A stretch of DNA of 64,000 bases. Origin: Symsagittifera roscoffensis (taxonomy: Eukaryota; Xenacoelomorpha; Acoela; Convolutidae). This document shows positions 57,559 through 64,000 of this stretch, one piece after another. The DNA lies in NCBI RefSeq assembly GCF_963678635.1, contig NC_087065.1, positions 372,001 through 436,000 of the forward strand. The letters are read 5' to 3'. The notes beneath the pieces are model-generated. The model was not told where the DNA came from. It searched no databases and saw only the letters and a list, made by a program, of their open reading frames with translations. Each line of letters starts with the position of its first letter. The first letter of the stretch is position 1. The position numbers were made by a program, and so were the translations under genes.

Positions 57559-60500
57559 TGTGCCATTCTGCTGGATTGGCACAGCGCAACCTTCCGGCGA
57601 CACGAAAGAAAACGAATAAAGGCCTTAGTAAAGAAAAATAACCGCGAAGGAGGGTCTAGATGTTCCGAAATTTGAATTTTTAAAATTTCGAATGACGGGC
57701 CAATATTTCTGAGAAATACAAAAAGACGGCCATTTTGACTGGAAAGGACGAAAAAACAGAACAACAACAAAGATAGTGAGAAACGATCGTGCGGGAACAC
57801 GAGAGAAACGAAGCCTCTTATCGTGGCAATAACACACGATAAGATCTTTAGCAGCGGATATTAGTGGAGAAGGAAGCTTCAGTGGGGAAGGAATATTCCA
57901 CGGAAACCTCCCGTGCCACAAATTGGAAGAGATAAGAACGTTATCTGGGGAAGATTACGGGAGCGGAGGCTTGGTCCCCCAGAGACTGTTGTATGTGAAG
58001 GGACTATATAGAACAGACTTTGTAGCTACTTGGATGTCGTGAAACTTTGAATTAACACCGGTATTATTTGATATTTTAGAATATGAGTAGCTAGAAAGAG
58101 GAAAGGGTCAATCCATCTCCAATGGATTTAATATAGAACTGTCACACGAAAAAATATTAAAATAGGGTATTCGAGCCGTGTTTTTATTAGCAATCTTGTA
58201 GTCTGAGGATCCGAGACTCAGCTATGTGGTTGTGTTCGCATGTAAACGAAAGCTGATCAAAAGTCGCTTGACTGATGGCCTAAAAATAGTAACTTTTTAC
58301 TTAGCCCTAAACAGACCAGAAAATCAACTGGCAAGGTCGAGACGGTGAAAAACGAGTAGGATTAAGGTAACTGACGCCTGCCAGTCGTTAATAGGTACTT
58401 TTTCTACGCTCCGTCGCTGTGTAGTATTTGGGCGAATGTTACACTTAGTTAACACTTAACACTTGGTTAGGTGGGAAGTCATGAGCCCGCTTGTCCCAAG
58501 GTCCCGGGACCAAAAACAATTAAAGAGAAAGCGTAAAACCAAAAAAAATAGTGTAAAACCAAGAAAAAGCCAAAAATAAATTTACTTGAAAATAAAAAAG
58601 TACAAAAAACAGTAAAAAATCCAGAAAAGATCAAAAACAGTAAAAAACAAAAGTGACAGTTAATATGTTATTTCCGGACGAGATGTGATTTGACCTTCCT
58701 ATTTGTTGTTGTTTCAGATTGATTTATATCATTTCTGATAGAAAGATTGTGTGTTTGGTGAAGGGTTGGATACCCTCCCTTGAGTGTAATTTGAGTGTTT
58801 AAGCACGTTAATGGTGATTTTGCCGGTGACCGGAGGGTAGAGTGGCAAGCTGACCGACGTGTTCCACACTCAACAGGGACATCAGGGACAACATCCACAA
58901 CGACTGTTGGATATCGTTGAAACAATTTTAGTATCGTTCGGGTACTATTTCATTAAAACTTAAGTGGTGGGGGCACGATTGGCGCGGTCCGATTGTACCC
59001 TCCGTCGATCACAGATTTCCGAGTTAAGGGTCTTAATTCGAGTATTTTGGTGCAAAGGAGGGTATAGTAAAATTCATTAACGACTACTAATAGGTTATTA
59101 TCCTTATTATATATTACCTATCTCCTATTTAGACCCAAGAAACACCCAAATTTTGTCGAAAATTACCGATTTTCGATCAAACTGTAGACCCCCAAATTTC
59201 CGGATATCCGAGCTTTTCCTAACAGCAAAAAGCTTTTATATAGGGAGTAGCTACGTAGTTCGATCCCCTGACTAAAGAAACCGCGTGAAAAAGGACTCAG
59301 TAGAAGTTGGAAAAAACGAAAACTTTTCGATCAAAATTTCGATAGTTTTCTGAATTTTGTCAATCTGTTTTGGGGATCGAGTTTTTGAGTTTTTAGAGTT
59401 AGAGCAAAAAAATTTTTTGTGTTAGGAGCGTGCTAGCATAACGTGCTCGGCTGCCAGAAAAATTCTTGAGTAACCCTCCGATTAGCTCCGTGAATAGAGC
59501 TAACGACTTAAGGATTGGAAAAGGAAGGAATCGGATGGTCCAAATTTGATAGTTATTGGCCAAATTTTTGTCTCCAAACCGATTTTGGTCCGGTTTTTTT
59601 GCGTTGTTCCAGTGCCGTACAGGGCTACTACGCTCATTTCAATTATTTTTAGGCACTTTCATTAGGAATTGCGGAAAAAGTCTTTCAGAACCTATATAGG
59701 TGGTGAAAAAAGGCAATTTTGAAAAACACGTTTTTGGCGATTTCTCAAAGACTAGCAAACCGATCGGGATAATTTTGGTACCATAAGTCGACGTTTTTAA
59801 CCAATTTTTCGGACCCCAAATGTTTTTGGGTTGATAATCTCGGAAAAGAAAAAGTTTTTGAAAATTTGCTGGTTCGGAGGGTCCAAATTATAGGTAACCC
59901 TCCGAGCGGCAGAAAATTTTATAAAAACACCTTTTTATCCTACTGGGAAGGTTGACCGTGTCAGCCAACCTAGTTTTAAGTAAGTTACACCGCATTCAGA
60001 GGCCTTATCGCGGTAAAATAACCCTTTTTCCCGAGTTTTAAGGAACCCTCCGAAGTAACCCTCCGGAGTGACTTAAGCCCCTTAGCAACCCTCCTTAGTG
60101 GAAATTTTCCACGAGACCCTCCGAAGAAGTTAAAACAACCCCCCATAGAGAATTTAGCTTGTTTTGACGCTTTCTTAAGCTGGTTGAAGGCCCTTTTCAA
60201 AAATTTGAAAATTTTGGAAGAACCCTCCGAAGTAACCCTCCGGAGCATATTAAGCCTCTTATTGACCCTCCTTAGTGAGTTAAGGGGTAGCCTCCGAAGT
60301 CTCTTGGATAACTAAGGTACCCTCCGAAGTAACCCTCCGGAGTAGGCTAAGTGTCTTAACAACCCTCCGAAGTAACCCTCCGGAGTGACTTAAACCTCTT
60401 AGCAACCTTCCTTATTGAAAACTTAGGGAAACCTTCTGGGGCAATTTGAGAAACGGAAAATATCCACTTAAGGTTGGGATAAAAGGTCAACTAACAACGG

Positions 60501-60930
60501 GCGTGCAAATTAGGATCATAGGAGCACATTTGACCCGGAAATTCGTGATAAATTTTGGATTCTAGATTGGGTGTATCAGAAGTACCCGAACCAGATCTTT
60601 TTTGTTTGCGATTTTGGTTGTGTGGTTGCCTTGAGCTACTTAATAGGAAAGCTCGGGCAATCCGGGAACACACAGAAGAAGACCTCGGTGAGTGTATTAG
60701 GCAGACACGCACTCACTTGAGAAGAAAAGTTGTTCCCTGCTCTCGTGCACTTCATAGACTTAGAAATTTTTCGATCAGAGGTTGCCTTGAGCTACTTAGT
60801 AGGACAGCTCGGGCAATCGCAGGACACCTAAAAGAAGACCTCGGTGGTTGTATTAGGCAAATACACACCCACTTGAGAGGACTGTGTCCTGGGCTTCGTT
60901 CTTTCGGATCGTTCCGATTGAGGGAGTCTT
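57559..60930 (+). repeat. Second long terminal repeat (shared between two elements)
   Basis: Matches 34031-37560 nearly throughout. It lacks the 181 bases at 34916-35096 of the first LTR and has 56 extra bases in the ACCCTCCG array (60327-60382). It is the 3' LTR of element 1 and at the same time the 5' LTR of element 2, since leader and gag follow. A leader hairpin pair is at 60688-60716 and 60844-60872. Confidence 0.8.
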
Positions 60931-63900
60931 TTTCTTTAAGACCAAGTTTTATTGATCTGTTTCTGAATCATCACTGCTTTTTACCAAAGATTGTTTGATT
61001 TTAACAAAGCAGTGACTTGATAAGAGTGTGGCGGTAAATTGATACTGACGAAAGGTCGCTGTCACCTGTAGGATTTTCTTATCTGATTATCAATTGTGTT
61101 TTGTGTATTTATTATATCTTTTGAAAAATTTGTGATACCGTTATACTATACAACAAGGTTGAGTTAGCATTATATCAATACTGAGTAGGCCCTGTGTGTG
61201 TATTTTTAGCTGAGTCACTAGTATTGTCATTAAGAAATCTAAGAGACATTTTGATACTAACGGAATCGAGTAGGCAGCGTTAAGTAATTTAACTTGATCT
61301 TGTTTGCGGTACGTGTGCATTGCCATTAATTTGTGCGAATATTACCGTTTAATACAAAGACTGCAGCGTAGGGACTCGTTAGGATTGACTACTAAGATTC
61401 CCAGGCTGAGCAAGGGAAGTACGCGAAAGTTTAGAACTAGGCGGCGCCAATCTTCGGTTAGCAGCGTTCCAGACGTTTTTGCTGATAACGAATCGACTAA
61501 AGGTCAAGCTGATCTTTCAGTGAGCGAAATGAAACTAAGGAGCGAGAAAAACCTCGATGGCGATCAAGGGCGGAGCGCCGAGGCCGGAACGGCGAGCGAG
61601 ACGCTTATGGACCCCTTTGACGAAAAGGAACAAACGCTTATTCGACCCGACTTTTAGCCGAGCGAGGACCTCGAACGGGAGGAAGTCGAGAGGACAGAGG
61701 AGGCCTTGGAGCGTTCCGAGGTCGAGCCTCGAGAGGAAGTATTTTTCAGGGGAATGCCCAAATCAGAGACTAAAAGTCACAAAGGGAGAAAAGATTTTTC
61801 ACAACCGACTAATACAGCGGCAAAGCAGAGCAAGAACGCGATGATGTACAGTATTAGTCCGAGTGAAGAACAAACGGGTTCCAAGGCAAAGAAGAGTTGG
61901 AAGTCTCTGTACGATGAGCGCATGGCGTCACTACAAACCGAAGGTCTATCTTCCAGTTATGACCATCCGGAGATAACACACCCGGATGTGAACTTCACGC
62001 CGTTTCCGAGGAACGACATCAGCAGAAAAACGTTGTCCACTTCGCCGACCAGGCCTATGTCTGATGGGATAACCCTGGGAGTATCCTCGACATTCGACTG
62101 ATTGATGACATCGGTGGGCAAACAAAAAGGCGGTGCGTCATCAAGTACCAGGCTGCAGCCGCAGTTGACCTCATCTTCTCTGGGGCTAACCCCGCCATTG
62201 GGGTCAACTGGCGATATAAGTGACATGTTTGCTGGCGTAATGACTGGTCAGGATGAACTGAGACGGGACATGACTAAAAGAATAGATCAAGTTGACGAGA
62301 GAGCTCAAGGGTCGAGAGAATTTGAGAGATGAACTAACGCACGTGAAGTTGCAGGCGAGGGTTGATCAGATTCAATTGATTCGCAACACCGATCAATGCC
62401 TGGCGGAGAGCCTGGCAGAGGCAAACAAGGAGTCAGAGGAAAGAGAGGCTAGGATGACAAGAGAGATCGAGCGGCTGTTGAACGATCATGATAATACCTA
62501 CGCCCATACGATGACCAGCCTGGAAAAAAGGTTAGATGCCAAATCTGACCTAATGATGCGGAAGCTTGACGCGATCTTAAATGGGAGCAATTGGGAGGAG
62601 CGTTCCAACCCAAGGGAGCGCTCACGCCATGCGAATGATGGAGATGGTACGGGCAGCTATGCCAGGGCCCAGCAAAGTTCGAGAACGAACTACGAGCCTA
62701 GGAATATGGAGCGGCCCAGAGCAGCCCCCTCGAAGTCCAGCTGGACGAATCCAGCCCCGCCGGAAGCAGATGCTACTCCGGAGACAAGGTTGCCCACTGT
62801 GCCACAAGTCAGGTCAGTGCCAGATCTGACTACGGTCTCGCAGGACACAACGATGTATGCCTCGATGTTTGAACCTCTGAATAGATCCCTCGAGACATTC
62901 ATCACCAAGCTCTAGAAGTCAACCGAGAGAGGAGAGAGGTCAAGAAGGACATTGAAGAAGCCTAAATCATACAAAGACGAGTCAGATGGCTGCATTGATA
63001 CTTGGATAGAGGTGATGAAGTTGCACTTTGAAGAGGAGAGTCTCTCCAAGAAACAGGAATGCAGCGCACTAACGAGTAACCTGGAGGGTACTGCCCTAAA
63101 TTGTGTAATGGAGAAAAGAGCCAATGAAAGAGACAGCGCTCGCAAGATATTCGACATCCTGCTGAATCGTTTTGGCTCTGGAGTACAAGGGCACCAGGCT
63201 ATGGTGAAGTTCGAAAAGAGGCGTCAAAGAGATGACGAATCCATAGACAAATTTTTGGACGACCTTGAACTGCTTAGGAGGAGAAGCAATCCCGATGAGA
63301 GAACATCCGAGCGAAACTTGGCGATAGCTTCGAAGTTCATGGACGGAGTAAAGAGTGAGGAGTTGAAAACAATTTTAGCCACACACTTCACCCTGTCGCT
63401 TGACCAAGTACCCACGCCTGATGATTTGCGTATGAATTCATGTGAATACTTGCTCATAAAACCAAGGGCGCAAAATCGTTACAGCAATTATGGCAACTAC
63501 AGCGGGACGAACACTGGCGCAAGCTCCAGTTGGTACAAGCCTCGCGACGACATGGGCAAGAGGAGGTCATGTGCGAATTGTGGTTCGATGGACCATCATG
63601 TTTCCGCGTGTTCTGCCTACAAACAGAACGTGAAGGCAATAGGCTACTTTCTCGACGACGTCGATGCGACCGACCAGGATCAAGAAGAGTACGTTAGAGG
63701 GCTCATCATGAAATATGGACAGAGGTGCTTCTTCTGTAACTTGGAGGGACACTTCAAGTCGGACTGCACTCATTTTTGGGAAGCAGTGGCGGACGCGAAA
63801 CACCCCGCCACGAAGAGTCGCATTCGGGTGTCAAGACCAGTCGAGCACGTCTGATGAGCGAGGCCGAGTCTCGGAGAAAAGAGACGGAGTCGAGCACCTT

Positions 63901-64000
63901 TACGACTAAGAAGGTGAAGACCTTGCCTGACGAGGTGGTGACCTCGAGCCTGGAGGCAGAGTTGGCCAGCCCACTCAAAGTAGATTATGGTTTGGCGGCC
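60931..64000 (+). mobile_element. Second Ty3/gypsy element of the same family (runs off window)
   Basis: Leader (60931-61350) and gag (about 61360 on) are homologous to element 1, in the same orientation. It lacks the internal duplication and the misplaced 117-bp piece of element 1, so it represents the plainer arrangement. It ends at the window edge within the gag-protease linker (KKVKTLPDEVVTSSLEAE). Confidence 0.85.
61360..63854 (+). pseudogene. gag: gag of element 2 (broken at several single sites)
   Basis: Colinear with gag of element 1. The ATG used there is CTG here, so the start is unclear. Single in-frame stops: TAG at 61655 (element 1 has GAG), TGA at 62099 (AGA in the duplicated copy), TAG at 62913 (TCG in element 1); a frameshift near 62310. 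The gag domain (WIEVMKLHFEEESL, 62995) and both CCHC knuckles are intact: CANCGSMDHHVSAC and CFFCNLEGHFKSDC. The stops lie at different places in the two elements, so they are random decay. Confidence 0.85.

Larger units (their letters stand above)
34031..60930 (+). mobile_element. Giant Ty3/gypsy-type LTR retroelement, element 1
   Basis: About 27 kb. It contains an upstream LTR (34031), gag, protease, RT, RNase H, integrase, a macro-like domain, an 8.6-kb post-pol block and a downstream LTR (57559). Domain order PR-RT-RH-IN is that of Ty3/gypsy. It is far larger than the usual 5-10 kb. No target-site duplication can be tested because the right LTR leads into a second internal region. Reading frames are broken in gag, pol and the accessory block, so this copy is not autonomous. 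Confidence 0.85.

Noticed and set aside
1-64000. CRISPR array, bacterial operons or ribosome binding sites
   Set aside because: None found; exon structure, poly(A) signals and retroelements show eukaryotic DNA.

Overview
The window looks like nuclear DNA of an animal. The firmest evidence is an intact, uninterrupted reading frame (30537-31835, + strand) for a CDK5 activator of the p35/p39 type, a family known from metazoans. The host part (about 1-33340) is AT-rich, full of A and T runs and dispersed repeats, with GT-AG bounded exons. I cannot fix the phylum. The right half (about 33340-64000) is richer in GC and consists of very large Ty3/gypsy-type LTR retroelements.

Layout, left half. At least five exon-like blocks on the minus strand (16357-16242, 15590-15501, 13129-13020, 7368-7269, 106-1 running off the edge) have splice-site consensus and mutually compatible reading phases, so they probably belong to one unidentified host gene read right to left. 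Around them lie a decayed BEL/Pao integrase (about 3075-3800), a decayed jockey/CR1-like LINE (about 13790-14880) containing a perfect 23-bp-arm palindrome, a 1,088-bp tandem duplication (4991-7166), a satellite of about 170-190-bp units (17100-18240), tRNA-derived SINE-like pieces, and a recurring short GCGAAGC/GCTTCGC hairpin motif. Pyrimidine- and C-rich DNA (28900-30536) precedes the CDK5 activator. Downstream is a short minus-strand cysteine-rich frame.

Layout, right half. Element 1 begins with an LTR at 34031 (TGTG...) and its internal part runs to 57558; a second LTR begins at 57559 and is followed not by host DNA but by a second gag region to the end of the window. The arrangement is thus LTR - internal - LTR - internal, a head-to-tail tandem. 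Element 1 spans about 27 kb, with LTRs of roughly 3.5 kb or more. Its order is leader, gag (coiled coil, gag domain, two CCHC knuckles), retropepsin, reverse transcriptase, RNase H, a very long acidic linker, integrase (HHCC and DDE core), integrase tail with an acidic extension, and then a stretch I read as a macro (ADP-ribose-binding) domain. After a 466-bp gap comes an accessory block of about 8.6 kb (48213-56786) with several long frames: a coiled-coil leader, a clear SGNH/GDSL hydrolase domain, a probable second degenerate SGNH-like domain, and large frames I cannot assign. Frameshifts and single stops in both elements show that they are not intact.

How the parts work together. The Ty3/gypsy genes would make the particle and carry out reverse transcription and integration. 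The macro domain and the SGNH-containing post-pol block are extra cargo whose role is unknown. They are the most unusual content of the window.
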